Shown here: positions 1 to 10,130 of the stretch, piece by piece
How the letters are laid out: every line of letters starts with the position of its first letter
Position numbering within the stretch: the stretch's first letter is position 1
Assembly: GCA_900546465.1 (NCBI GenBank)
Contig: URCX01000018.1
Span: 1-18,693, forward strand
Direction: 5' to 3'
DNA length: 18,693 bases
Source of the DNA: an uncultured Bacteroidota bacterium
GTDB taxonomy: Bacteria > Bacteroidota > Bacteroidia > Bacteroidales > P3
Made by a program: the position numbers and the translations under genes
The notes under the pieces: generated by a model
Databases searched by the model: none
What the model saw: the letters and a program-made list of their open reading frames with translations, nothing else
What the model was told of the DNA's origin: nothing

Positions 1-1
1 T

Positions 2-292
2 ACAAGCGATACGGCTTTCATGGCGATATTCCCGCAGGCTTCATCTTTGCAAGGGGCGAAGGCAAAAGAGTTTGCATTGTATCCCAAGCCTGCGAAGAGC
101 TTCGTGAACCCGGAGTTCGAGGCATTGGAGGAGAATGCCTTGCTTCAAATCCCCGACCCCGACGGCAGAAAAGCAAGAACGTTCGAGTTCAAAGCCGGTC
201 AGGAGACTTTACGAATAGACCTCGGCGACTTGCCTAAGGGTATTTATACCGTCATGCTCGGCAACACGACAAAGAAGTTGATAGTGGAGTAA
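2..292 (+). CDS. C-terminal end of a type IX secreted protein (5' end outside window)
   Basis: The reading frame is open from the left edge, so this is the tail of a longer gene. The first ATG at 20 is probably internal. The last 70 or so residues look like a type IX secretion (Por) C-terminal sorting domain of type A: an LYPKPA motif (usual form YPNPA), a short beta-strand pattern, a D-PDGRK turn matching the usual YDLxGRxV, then LPKGIYTVML and a terminal KKLIVE strand. In this family the domain directs export across the outer membrane and is removed by the sortase PorU; that is family knowledge, not visible here. The cargo domain is not in the window, so the protein's activity cannot be named. 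A hairpin terminator follows the stop. Confidence 0.8.
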   Translation, partial: TSDTAFMAIFPQASSLQGAKAKEFALYPKPAKSFVNPEFEALEENALLQIPDPDGRKARTFEFKAGQETLRIDLGDLPKGIYTVMLGNTTKKLIVE

Positions 293-325
293 AAAAGGAT
301 TTGCCGACTTGTTTGGCAATAATAC

Positions 326-368
326 AAAAAAACAGCATGTCGAGCATCAAATCGGCATGCTGTTTTTG
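326..368. terminator. Bidirectional hairpin terminator between convergent genes
   Basis: ACAGCATG (332-339) pairs with CATGCTGT (355-362), extended inward by CGA/TCG across a G-T mismatch. A-rich sequence lies on the left and T-rich sequence on the right, so the hairpin has a U-tract in both directions. It separates the + strand type IX cargo gene from the minus-strand ABC-F gene that ends at 392. Confidence 0.8.
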
Positions 369-391
369 TTTATCGGATATGTGTCGATTGT

Positions 392-2131
<1,740 letters not shown>

Positions 2132-2141
2132 GTTATGGTAA

Positions 2142-2185
2142 TTTACCGTTTCTTTGTCGCATTCCACGAGTATAGTAACGGTAAA
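2142..2185. repeat. Inverted repeat between infB and tRNA-Arg
   Basis: TTTACCGTT (2142-2150) and AACGGTAAA (2177-2185) are perfect 9-bp inverted repeats separated by 26 bp, in the short gap after the infB stop. No T-tract follows on the minus strand, so it is not a standard terminator. It could be a processing hairpin between the infB message and the tRNA, or chance. Confidence 0.35.
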
Positions 2186-2194
2186 TCCCGACTT

Positions 2195-5100
2195 TTATTT
2201 CAATGTTCTCTTTATTTCTATTTCTTCGTAGCCTTCGATTATATCTCCGACCTTTATGTCGTTAAAGTTCTCTATATTCAATCCGCAATCCTGCCCCATG
2301 ACAACTTCTTTGACATCGTCTTTGAATCTTTTCAAGGATGCCAATTTACCTGTATATACAACAATTCCGTCTCTGATGATTCGGACATTGGTTTGTCTGT
2401 TTATCTTTCCGTCCAAACAAACGCAGCCTGCAATGGTTCCGACTTTTGAAATCTTGAATGTTTCTTTCACTTCAAGGTTTGCAACTATCTTTTCTTGTAT
2501 TTCAGGAGAAAGCATGCCTTCTATGGCGTCTTTCAATTCGTTGATTGCAGTATAGATGATAGAATAAAGTCTTATGTCGATTTGTTCCTGCTCTGCAAGT
2601 TTTCTTGCACCGACGGAAGGTCGTACTTGGAAGCCTATGATGATGGCATTACTTGCTGTAGCCAATAATACGTCCGATTCGGTGATTTGTCCTACCGATT
2701 TATGAATAACATTGACTTGTACTTCAGGGGTGGATAACTTCAACAAGGAGTCAGATAAGGCTTCTACGGAACCGTCCACGTCGGCTTTCACAATTAAATC
2801 CAACTGTTTGAAGTCTCCTATGGCAATTCTTCTTCCGATTTCGTCGAGGGTGATATGTTTTTGTGTTCTCAAACCTTGTTCTCTCTGTAATTGAGTTCTT
2901 CTGCCTGCCAAATCTTTTGCCTCTTTTTCACTCGGCATAACATTAAACATATCTCCTGCTTGTGGCGCTCCATTTAAGCCCAACAACAATACAGGAGCAG
3001 ACGGTCCGGCTTCTTTGAGAAGTTTGTTTCTTTCGTTATACATTGCCTTTACTCTACCATAAGTAGAACCTGCCAAGACTATGTCGCCCTGTCTTATTGT
3101 TCCGTCCTGTACCAATATCTTGGCAACATATCCTCTTCCCTTATCAAGAGAGGACTCTATAACTGTTCCTTTTGCTCTTTTGTTAGGATTGCCTTTCAAA
3201 TCCAACATCTCTGCTTCCAACAATACCTTTTCCAAAAGCAAATCCACATTTATACCTTTCTTGGCTGAGATTTCCTGCGATTGGATTTTACCTCCCCATT
3301 CCTCGACCAAGAGGTTCATGTTCGCCAACTCGGATTTTATTCTGTCAGGGTCTGCACCAGGTTTATCTATTTTGTTCAATGCAAATATGATTGGCACTCC
3401 TGCTGCTTGTGCATGGTTGATGGCTTCTATGGTTTGAGGCATTATCTTATCATCACAAGCTATAACGATTATCGCCAAGTCGGTCATTTTTGCACCTCTG
3501 GCACGCATTGCCGTGAATGCTTCGTGTCCCGGTGTATCAAGGAATGTTATTTTTTTACCGCTTTCAGGCAACACAACCTCGTATGCTCCTATATGCTGGG
3601 TTATTCCTCCTGCCTCTCCGGCTATTACATTTGTTTTTCTTATGTAGTCCAACAAGGAGGTCTTTCCGTGGTCAACGTGTCCCATCACTGTAACTATAGG
3701 CGAGCGAGGACGTAAATCCTCTTCTCTATCCTCTTCGTCTTCATTGGAAATGGCTTCAACGACATCGGCACTTACGAATTTGATGGTAAAACCGAACTCA
3801 TCGGCAATCAACTGTATTGCTTCTGCGTCCAAACGTTGATTTATGGAGACAAACATACCCAAAGTCATACATGAAGCTATGATTTTGGTTACCGGAACAT
3901 TCATCATGGTTGCCAATTCGTTTGCTGTAACAAATTCGGTAACCTTTAATATCTTTTGTTCCTCCAATTCATGCTGGCGTTCTTCCTGAATGTGCTGTGA
4001 AACGATTTGTCTTTTATCCCTTCTATGCTTTGAGGTCTTACTCTTGCCCATAGGAGACAAACGAGCCAAGGTTTCTTTGATTTGTTTTTCAATTTCAACC
4101 TCACTAAGCTCCTGTTTCTTTACAGGCTCTTTCTTTGTCTTTGCATGTTTGTTCTTATCTTTCTTTGCATTGGCAACTCCTGTTACTGCAGATTGCTGTT
4201 TTTGTTCTGCTTGTACAGGTGCAGGTTTTATTCTCTTTCGTTTTTTCTTATCTTTTCCGCCGTCTTTCTCGATTTTTCCTTTGGAAGAAGATGCCACAGG
4301 TTGCTTTTTCTTCTTTTCAAAAGCAGTCAAATCAATCTTTTCGCCCGTTATCTTAGGTCCGTCCAACTTAACATATTTCGTTTTTATGAATTGCACCTTA
4401 TTCTCTTCAGTTTCAGGCTTTACAACTTCCGATTCTGCTTTTTGTTGTGGCTTTCCCTCCACTTTAACCGGCTTTTCGACTTTCTCCGGTTTGGCATTAC
4501 TTTCAGTCTTTGTGGGCTTTTGCTTTTCCGACTGCTGTTTTTTCTCCTTGTTCTTATCTTTTTGCTGTTCGGCAGCTTTTTTCTTTTCTGCCTTCTCTTT
4601 TTCCTTTTGAGCCTTTGTCTTTCTATCCGGCTTTACTTTGGAATTTATGGAATCCAAATCTATCTTGCCAAGAATCTTAACATTGGTATCTTTTTGTGTA
4701 GGCTCTTCTTCTTTTTTCTCTACAGCCTCAGACTTCTTTTCTTCCGCATTCTCTTCAACCTCATCAGCCTTTTTATTTACGACTGCAGGCTTTTCTTTCA
4801 CCTCGGTTTCCACCGTTTCATCTGTCTTCTTATCCTCGGATTTCTCTTTCTTGGCTTTTGCTTTCTCTGATTTGAAATCCATGGTGGAACTTTTGATGAT
4901 TATTTCTCTTGTATCTATGAAATCCTCTTCTATATCTTTTTGTTTGGCAACTATATCTTCGGCTTGGATAACAGTTTCCTTAGGACGGACACTGACAATA
5001 TTTTCACTGACGGCTTTAATCTCTCTATCATGAGGGAAAGCCTTCAACAACATTTCGTAAACGTCCGTATCTATTTTGGTATTCGGTGAACTCTCAATTT

Positions 5101-5200
5101 TCTTTCCTTTCTTGTTGAGATATTCCACAATAGTGCTTATTCCAACATTGAGTTCCCTTGCTACCTTACTTAATCTTAAAGTCTTATTCTCTGCCGACAT
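2195..5200 (-). CDS. infB: Translation initiation factor IF-2
   Basis: A 1001-residue GTPase that brings initiator fMet-tRNA to the 30S subunit and promotes subunit joining. An N-terminal winged-helix-like segment (about 1-50) is followed by a very long Lys/Glu-rich, probably disordered stretch (about 105-370), then the IF2_N core region (about 420-475). The G domain carries G1 GHVDHGKT (507-514), Thr534 of switch I, G3 DTPGH (555-559) and G4 NKID (609-612); beta-barrel domains and the fMet-tRNA-binding C-terminal domain follow. The long charged N-terminus is usual for Bacteroidetes IF-2. It is the last gene of the rimP-nusA-infB block, 75 bp after nusA, and probably cotranscribed. The many plus-strand frames opposite the Lys-rich part are its shadows. 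Confidence 0.97.
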   Translation of the reverse strand: MSAENKTLRLSKVARELNVGISTIVEYLNKKGKKIESSPNTKIDTDVYEMLLKAFPHDREIKAVSENIVSVRPKETVIQAEDIVAKQKDIEEDFIDTREIIIKSSTMDFKSEKAKAKKEKSEDKKTDETVETEVKEKPAVVNKKADEVEENAEEKKSEAVEKKEEEPTQKDTNVKILGKIDLDSINSKVKPDRKTKAQKEKEKAEKKKAAEQQKDKNKEKKQQSEKQKPTKTESNAKPEKVEKPVKVEGKPQQKAESEVVKPETEENKVQFIKTKYVKLDGPKITGEKIDLTAFEKKKKQPVASSSKGKIEKDGGKDKKKRKRIKPAPVQAEQKQQSAVTGVANAKKDKNKHAKTKKEPVKKQELSEVEIEKQIKETLARLSPMGKSKTSKHRRDKRQIVSQHIQEERQHELEEQKILKVTEFVTANELATMMNVPVTKIIASCMTLGMFVSINQRLDAEAIQLIADEFGFTIKFVSADVVEAISNEDEEDREEDLRPRSPIVTVMGHVDHGKTSLLDYIRKTNVIAGEAGGITQHIGAYEVVLPESGKKITFLDTPGHEAFTAMRARGAKMTDLAIIVIACDDKIMPQTIEAINHAQAAGVPIIFALNKIDKPGADPDRIKSELANMNLLVEEWGGKIQSQEISAKKGINVDLLLEKVLLEAEMLDLKGNPNKRAKGTVIESSLDKGRGYVAKILVQDGTIRQGDIVLAGSTYGRVKAMYNERNKLLKEAGPSAPVLLLGLNGAPQAGDMFNVMPSEKEAKDLAGRRTQLQREQGLRTQKHITLDEIGRRIAIGDFKQLDLIVKADVDGSVEALSDSLLKLSTPEVQVNVIHKSVGQITESDVLLATASNAIIIGFQVRPSVGARKLAEQEQIDIRLYSIIYTAINELKDAIEGMLSPEIQEKIVANLEVKETFKISKVGTIAGCVCLDGKINRQTNVRIIRDGIVVYTGKLASLKRFKDDVKEVVMGQDCGLNIENFNDIKVGDIIEGYEEIEIKRTLK

Positions 5201-5275
5201 ATCGTTGCTTATAAAATTCCTATTTTGCAGGCCTGCCCTGCGTTATCACTATGTAGTATCCCGTTAGGGACTTGC

Positions 5276-6514
5276 TTAGTCTTCAAACTCTGCTCTCAAA
5301 GTTGCCAAAACATTATCTATTGTTTCGGCTTCAAGATCCGTTCTGTTTTCCAATTCCTCTTTCGACAATTCCAATACGCTCTTTGCAGTATCGCAACCGA
5401 TACCTTTCAACGTATCTATTATCCACGAGTCTATTTCATCTCTGAACTCGTCCAAATCGACATCTTCATAATCCATGTCGCTATCTCTGTACACCTCTAT
5501 TTCGTATCCTGTGAGTTTTCCTGCCAACTTAATGTTGTAACCACCCTTTCCAATAGCCAAAGAAACCTGATCGGGGTGCATGAATACATCTGCCTTCTTA
5601 TTAGCCTCATCAACAGTTACAGAAATAACCTTTGCAGGACTCAATGCTCTTGTTATGTACAATTCGACATTAGGAGTATAGTTTATTACATCTATATTTT
5701 CGTTTCGCAATTCTCTTATGATACCGTGTATTCTTCCGCCTTTGACACCTACGCAAGAACCAACAGGATCTATTCTGTCATCATACGATTCCACAGCCAC
5801 CTTTGCTCTTTCACCCGGTTGACGAACTGCATTTCTTATCGTAATCAAGCCATCATAAATTTCAGGCACCTCTTGTTCAAACAACTTTTCGAGGAATATA
5901 GGAGAAACTCTTGACAAAACAATATTAGGTATTCCGTTTCTCATTTCCACTTTCAACACAACGGCTTTTACTGTATCACCTTTGCGGAAAAAATCACCGG
6001 GGATTTGTTCGCTTTTAGGCAAAACCACCTCAACACCTTCTTCATCTATCAACAACACCTCTTTCTTCCAAGCTTGATAGACTTCGCAGATAACAATTTC
6101 GCCGACTTTCTCCTTATATTTCGTGAATATGTTTGCTCTTTCATATTCTTGTACTTTGCCGACTAAATTCTGTCTTATCGCAAGAATATCTCTGCGGCCG
6201 AAATCTTTCAATTTGATTTCTTCGGAAAGTTCTTCCCCAACCTCGAAATCCGGTTCAATTTTCACAGCGTCAGAATACGCAATTTGAGTGTTCTCATCTT
6301 CAACTTTACCATCTTCAACAATCACTCTGTTCCTCCATATTTCAAAGTCGCCTTTCTCTACGTTTACAATAATGTCGATGTTATCATCAGAGCCGTACTT
6401 TTTTATCAAAACACCTCTGAACACATCTTCCACTATCCTCATCAAGGTTTCTGTCTCAATGTTTTTAAATTCCTTGAATTCTGAAAACGTATCTACCAAA
6501 CTTAAATTTTCCAT
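5276..6514 (-). CDS. nusA: Transcription termination/antitermination protein NusA
   Basis: A 412-residue RNA polymerase-binding factor acting in pausing, termination and rRNA antitermination. An N-terminal RNAP-binding domain (about 1-130) is followed by an S1 domain (about 138-201, ending in the NIVLSR strand). Two KH domains follow, with GVKGGR (256-261) in KH1 and AIGKGG (320-325) in KH2. The C-terminus is acidic with a single helix-hairpin-like stretch and lacks the paired acidic repeats of the longer E. coli protein, as is normal for this phylum. It lies between rimP and infB on the same strand, the conserved order. No Shine-Dalgarno sequence is evident. Confidence 0.96.
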   Translation of the reverse strand: MENLSLVDTFSEFKEFKNIETETLMRIVEDVFRGVLIKKYGSDDNIDIIVNVEKGDFEIWRNRVIVEDGKVEDENTQIAYSDAVKIEPDFEVGEELSEEIKLKDFGRRDILAIRQNLVGKVQEYERANIFTKYKEKVGEIVICEVYQAWKKEVLLIDEEGVEVVLPKSEQIPGDFFRKGDTVKAVVLKVEMRNGIPNIVLSRVSPIFLEKLFEQEVPEIYDGLITIRNAVRQPGERAKVAVESYDDRIDPVGSCVGVKGGRIHGIIRELRNENIDVINYTPNVELYITRALSPAKVISVTVDEANKKADVFMHPDQVSLAIGKGGYNIKLAGKLTGYEIEVYRDSDMDYEDVDLDEFRDEIDSWIIDTLKGIGCDTAKSVLELSKEELENRTDLEAETIDNVLATLRAEFED

Positions 6515-6599
6515 TCTTTCCTCGTCAATTTGTATTTACTCATGTCTGATTGGTTTTACGGTTTGTCTCATTCCAATCATTCATTCCTCTCTATCGAAC

Positions 6600-7040
6600 T
6601 TATATAAGCACTTTCGTTGTTTTAACTTCTTCGTCTTTGAACTCAACACTTTCAATCGTTTTGTTCTTTCCTTTGCCTTTTTCAATTTCAATCACAAAAG
6701 CGTTTTCTTTTACCTCAGACAATTTCCCTTCAAACTTACTACCGTTCGCACAAACAACCTCAACATTATTCCCAATGTTCTTCTCAAACTGTCTTTTCAT
6801 CTTTAACGGTTCCCCTAATCCCCAAGAAAGCACGCTGAGTTCAAAATCTTCCTCTTCTCTATCCAAACAAGCCTCCAATTTCCTGCTCAAATCAATACAA
6901 TCCTGTATCTTCACCCCATTATCTCCATCAATGAAGATTTCTATTCGATTATCGGAACTTACTTTCACCATAACCAAAAATAATGAACCGCCTTTCAAGA
7001 ATTCTTCTACCTTATCTGTGATATAAGCTTTATCAATCAT
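6600..7040 (-). CDS. rimP: Ribosome maturation factor RimP
   Basis: A 146-residue protein that assists 30S subunit maturation. The N-terminal half shows the family pattern of an alpha/beta domain (VKVSSDNRIEIFIDGDNG, then a C-x-x-LSRKLE helix). The C-terminal half is the SH3-like barrel, with a segment matching the usual NIGK.V.V...G..F.G.L..V pattern near residues 95-125. I placed the start at the ATG at 7040; a GTG codon sits directly before it. First gene of the rimP-nusA-infB operon, with a consensus promoter about 80 bp upstream. Confidence 0.9.
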   Translation of the reverse strand: MIDKAYITDKVEEFLKGGSLFLVMVKVSSDNRIEIFIDGDNGVKIQDCIDLSRKLEACLDREEEDFELSVLSWGLGEPLKMKRQFEKNIGNNVEVVCANGSKFEGKLSEVKENAFVIEIEKGKGKNKTIESVEFKDEEVKTTKVLI

Positions 7041-7122
7041 CACTTTTTACATATAAAAATAGGGAACAACAGCTCCCTCCGTCAAAATTGAATTTGAACC
7101 CCCACACCCAACAACACGATTG

Positions 7123-7152
7123 CAAAGATACTGCTTTTTTCAAAACCTGCAA
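7123..7152 (-). promoter_or_regulatory. Bacteroidetes-type promoter of the rimP-nusA-infB operon
   Basis: On the minus strand, -7 box TATCTTTG (7123-7130) lies 19 bp downstream of a TTG (7150-7152), matching the Bacteroidetes primary sigma pattern TTG-N19-TAnnTTTG. Transcription would start near 7116, giving a leader of about 75 nt before rimP. Confidence 0.7.
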
Positions 7153-7292
7153 TGAAAAGTCGGAAATATTCTCACAATGTGGCAAAAAGGACATGCCTTC
7201 ATTGCTTGATTTCTCTGAGACGAACAGGCATTTTTCTCCCAAGCTCCATACAATCGAAAGAACTTTATCTCAACAAAGCGACACAGAATACT
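7153..7292. other. Gap between the lpxA terminator and the rimP promoter: nothing recognised
   Basis: This is the middle of the 342-bp space between rimP and lpxA (7041-7382), whose two ends hold the rimP promoter and the lpxA terminator. The middle is AT-rich and has no credible reading frame, tRNA or repeat on either strand. Confidence 0.5.
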
Positions 7293-7334
7293 AAAAAGAA
7301 AACATCGGGCTATACAATAAGCATTCACCCGATG
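7293..7334 (-). terminator. Rho-independent terminator after lpxA
   Basis: On the minus strand CATCGGG (7328-7334) pairs with CCCGATG (7303-7309), followed by TTTTCTTTTT (7293-7302). The loop is 18 nt. It lies about 50 bp past the lpxA stop and should separate the lipid A operon from rimP-nusA-infB. Confidence 0.8.
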
Positions 7335-7382
7335 AAAATCTATTATTTCCGTTAAACTCTGTACTATCTTACCATTCTTCAG

Positions 7383-8168
7383 CTATCTTCTTACGGATGT
7401 AAATCCTTTCATCAATCCGCGTTCCGCCTTTTCTATGAAAGAAATAATCTCATCTCGTTCAGCGGATTGCTTTTGCTGCTTCAACTCTTCAAGAGCCGCA
7501 CTATACGTCAAGCCCTTTTGAAATACTATACGATAAAGGCTTTGTATATTGTTTACAATCTCTTGCGAATATCCTCTTCTGAGCAAACCGACCGAATTAA
7601 CGCCGCAATAAGATACAGGGAACTTACCACCCTTGACGTACGGCGGAACATCCTTATCCACAAGAGAACCTCCCATCAAGATAACATGCTTTCCTATTCT
7701 CGTAAATTGGTGAATGGCAGATTGTCCGCCTATTATCGCATAATCGTCTATGAGAATATGCCCTGCCAAGGTGGCAGAATTTGCAAGAATACAGTTGTTC
7801 TTTACAATACAATCATGAGCCACATGTGCGTACGCCATAATAAGGTTATTGTTTCCCACAACGGTTTTTCCGCTTGCGTTCGTTCCTCTGTTGATTGTTA
7901 CGTACTCTCTTATTACGTTGTTGTCGCCTATTTCACAGGTGGTGTATTCTCCTGCAAACTTCAAATCTTGAGGAACGGCAGCTATGCTCGCTCCCGGAAA
8001 TATCTTACATCCCTTACCTATTCTCGCTCCCGGGAATATAGTAACGTGAGGACCCACCCAACAATCGTCCCCTATGACCACATCATCATAGATAACGGTG
8101 AATGGTTCTATTGTAACGTTATTGCCGATTTTAGCATTCGGGTGAATAAACGTGAGTTGCCCCTTCAT
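7383..8168 (-). CDS. lpxA: UDP-N-acetylglucosamine acyltransferase LpxA
   Basis: A 261-residue left-handed beta-helix acyltransferase that moves a 3-hydroxyacyl group from acyl carrier protein to the 3-OH of UDP-GlcNAc, the first reaction of lipid A synthesis in the cytoplasm. Hexapeptide repeats fill about 1-180 (for example VIGDDCWVG and RIGKGCKI). The AHVAHDC motif places the catalytic histidine at 118, and GGxSAIHQFxRIG (148-159) is typical. The C-terminal helices (about 190-255) carry the GVNSVGLLRRG substrate-binding stretch. Length is normal. It begins 5 bp after the lpxC-fabZ stop, so translation is probably coupled. Confidence 0.96.
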   Translation of the reverse strand: MKGQLTFIHPNAKIGNNVTIEPFTVIYDDVVIGDDCWVGPHVTIFPGARIGKGCKIFPGASIAAVPQDLKFAGEYTTCEIGDNNVIREYVTINRGTNASGKTVVGNNNLIMAYAHVAHDCIVKNNCILANSATLAGHILIDDYAIIGGQSAIHQFTRIGKHVILMGGSLVDKDVPPYVKGGKFPVSYCGVNSVGLLRRGYSQEIVNNIQSLYRIVFQKGLTYSAALEELKQQKQSAERDEIISFIEKAERGLMKGFTSVRR

Positions 8169-8173
8169 AAAGC

Positions 8174-9562
8174 CTATTTTTTTGTTTTTGCAATTTGAGC
8201 CATCATATTTGCTTCGACAACCACTCGCTCACCAACATAAGCCGTACCTTTCATCTTAACTATGCCTCTGCGGATTGGCTCCGATAATTGCAGTTTAAGC
8301 AATAAGGTATCGCCGGGAACAACTTTATTTCTGAATTTTACTTCTTCAAACTTCATGAAATAAGTGCTGTAATTCTCAGGGTCTTCAACATCTTTCAATG
8401 CAAGCATGCCACCGGTTTGCCCCAAAGCTTCAACAATCAATACTCCCGGCATTACAGGTTCCTCGGGGAAGTGTCCGTTGAAGAAATCCTCATTTCCTGT
8501 TACATTCTTCAAGCCGACAACATAGTCCTCTCCAATGTCTATGATTTTATCCACAAGCAACATAGGAAATCTGTGAGGCAAACGCTCTTTTATTGCCTTT
8601 ATATCATATACAGGCTCTTTATTAGGATCATAAAAAGGAGCCTTCTTCGTGTCCTCCATAATACTCTTGATTTTACGTGATAATTTATTATTAACCCTAT
8701 GTCCCGGTTTCCTTATTATAAATCGGGCTTTAATGTATTTTCCTGTCAATGCAATATCGCCGATAAAGTCCAACAATTTATGTCTTGCAGGCTCATTGGT
8801 GTATTGCGGCTTTATGTTATTCAACACCCCTTGTTCGACCTTGACCTCCTGCGGATTTTTGCCGAAGACCTTTGCCAAGTGTTCTATGCGACTTTCGTCC
8901 AAAACCTTATCTACAAAAATCAAGGCATTATCCAAGTCTCCGCCTTTTATAAGGTTATAATTCAACAACTGCTCTATTTCACTAAGAAAAACGAATGTGC
9001 GACAAGTTGCGAAACCCTCTCTGAATTCGTCTAAAGAAGACAGGAAAGCCGTTTGCGAACCCACTGTCTGTGAAGCGAACTCTATCGACAAATCCACCTT
9101 GAAACCCTCATACGGTAATGCCAACAGTTCTATACCGCTTTCTTCCTCCGAATAAACAACAGGCTCTCGTAAAACATAATAAGTCCTCTCCGCTTCCAAC
9201 TCTTTAATCCCGCCTTTTTCTATACACTCTACCCAAATGCGGGAACTGCCGTCTAAAATCGGCACTTCCTCCCCGTCCAGTTCCACCACCACATTATCAA
9301 TTCGCATTGCATAAAGAGCAGACATCAAATGCTCCACTGTACATACTTTAACACCTTCCTTGCACAGACTTGTCCCACGCGAAGTATCGCAAACCAAATC
9401 GGCAGAAGCAGGAATACAAGGGCAATTCTCCAAATCCGTTCTTCTGAAAATCACACCCGTATTACACTCGGCAGGCAATAAACTTACTTTCACATGTTTA
9501 CCTGTGTGAAGACCTTTGCCCTCTGCTCCAACGGGATTGCTTATAGTTGTTTGTCTTTCCAT
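8174..9562 (-). CDS. lpxC/fabZ: LpxC-FabZ fusion: UDP-3-O-acyl-GlcNAc deacetylase / 3-hydroxyacyl-ACP dehydratase
   Basis: A 462-residue fusion of two enzymes. LpxC (about 1-305) is the zinc deacetylase committing UDP-GlcNAc to lipid A: zinc ligands are His78 (VEHLMSAL), His261 and Asp265 (HKLLDFIGD), and His288 in KPGHRVNN is the general acid. FabZ (about 320-460) dehydrates 3-hydroxyacyl-ACP: HRFPMLLVDK (330-339), then GHFPEEPVMPGVLIVEALGQ with His364 and Glu378. The two compete for or share 3-hydroxyacyl-ACP with LpxA, whose gene follows directly. The fusion is a known Bacteroidetes trait. A -7 box lies very close to the start, so the leader is short and no Shine-Dalgarno sequence is seen. 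Confidence 0.97.
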   Translation of the reverse strand: MERQTTISNPVGAEGKGLHTGKHVKVSLLPAECNTGVIFRRTDLENCPCIPASADLVCDTSRGTSLCKEGVKVCTVEHLMSALYAMRIDNVVVELDGEEVPILDGSSRIWVECIEKGGIKELEAERTYYVLREPVVYSEEESGIELLALPYEGFKVDLSIEFASQTVGSQTAFLSSLDEFREGFATCRTFVFLSEIEQLLNYNLIKGGDLDNALIFVDKVLDESRIEHLAKVFGKNPQEVKVEQGVLNNIKPQYTNEPARHKLLDFIGDIALTGKYIKARFIIRKPGHRVNNKLSRKIKSIMEDTKKAPFYDPNKEPVYDIKAIKERLPHRFPMLLVDKIIDIGEDYVVGLKNVTGNEDFFNGHFPEEPVMPGVLIVEALGQTGGMLALKDVEDPENYSTYFMKFEEVKFRNKVVPGDTLLLKLQLSEPIRRGIVKMKGTAYVGERVVVEANMMAQIAKTKK

Positions 9563-9576
9563 AATGTTTCGGAGTG

Positions 9577-9584
9577 CAAAGGTA
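9577..9584 (-). promoter_or_regulatory. -7 promoter box of the lpxC/fabZ-lpxA operon
   Basis: TACCTTTG on the minus strand matches the Bacteroidetes -7 consensus TAnnTTTG. It ends 14 bp before the start codon, so the leader would be only about 8-10 nt. I see no clear TTTG at the expected -33 distance. Confidence 0.55.
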
Positions 9585-9656
9585 AAAAGATTATTTGATA
9601 TTTTCGGATTTGCACCTCAATAATCGGTTGCATGCATCACAGAAGTCTATCTGCAA

Positions 9657-10130
9657 TTAAATATATTCCGATATGAATTCCCTGTAATCTTCGAAGAATT
9701 TCGTTTTCCCATCTTTGCCAAGAATAAAAACACAAGGAAACTTTCTCTCGTCAAGTTTGTATTTGCGAAACTTTATCTTTTTCATGGAACGCATTGCGGC
9801 GAAATACACCTGTTCGGTTTCAGGGAAATAGTTTCTTGCCACTTCGTACAAATTCTTCCTTACAACAATATCCTTAATTTGTTTCTCGTCCAAAAAGCAA
9901 AGAACGACGAAATTCAAATCCTGTCTCTCAAAAACATTCTGTTTTTTGAGAAAATCATGCAATTCAATATAACATTGGTGGCAACTCGCAGAGGAAAGAC
10001 ATACCATTATTTGAGACTTACCTTTTTGCAAAAAGACCTCACTGCCTTTGAAGTCCACAAAAACCTCCTGCGACACACACCGAACTCCGAAAAGAAGCAA
10101 ATTCACCAAGAAGAACAACCGCAACCTCAT
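9657..10130 (-). CDS. Secreted thioredoxin-like protein with a CxxC motif
   Basis: A 157-residue protein with an N-terminal hydrophobic signal segment (about 1-20). A convincing lipobox is absent: the cysteine at 18 follows GVR. The mature part starts like a thioredoxin fold: a strand (SQIMVCLSS) leads into SCHQC with Cys50 and Cys53 as the redox pair, then a helix, a second strand (LNFVVLCFLD), and near the end a strand preceded by the cis-proline-like KFPCVFIL. This arrangement suggests a periplasmic thiol-disulfide protein related to the TlpA/redoxin group. It starts inside the stop of the upstream gene (ATGA overlap), so the two are translationally coupled. The partner and substrate are unknown. 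Confidence 0.7.
   Translation of the reverse strand: MRLRLFFLVNLLLFGVRCVSQEVFVDFKGSEVFLQKGKSQIMVCLSSASCHQCYIELHDFLKKQNVFERQDLNFVVLCFLDEKQIKDIVVRKNLYEVARNYFPETEQVYFAAMRSMKKIKFRKYKLDERKFPCVFILGKDGKTKFFEDYREFISEYI

Noticed and set aside
301..319. Small TTGCC/GGCAA hairpin after the type IX gene
   Set aside because: Five base pairs without a T-tract; the stronger hairpin just downstream accounts for termination.
3990..5033. Several long plus-strand frames opposite infB, rich in Phe, Leu and Ser
   Set aside because: They are the antisense reading of the Lys/Glu-rich part of IF-2. The repeats of hydrophobic residues come from AAA/GAA codons on the other strand.
5201..5275. A separate promoter or attenuator between nusA and infB
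   Set aside because: Only a 4-bp TCCC/GGGA hairpin and no TAnnTTTG box is visible; cotranscription explains the layout.
7044..7382. Small reading frames between rimP and lpxA
   Set aside because: They overlap the rimP promoter and the lpxA terminator and have no protein-like sequence.
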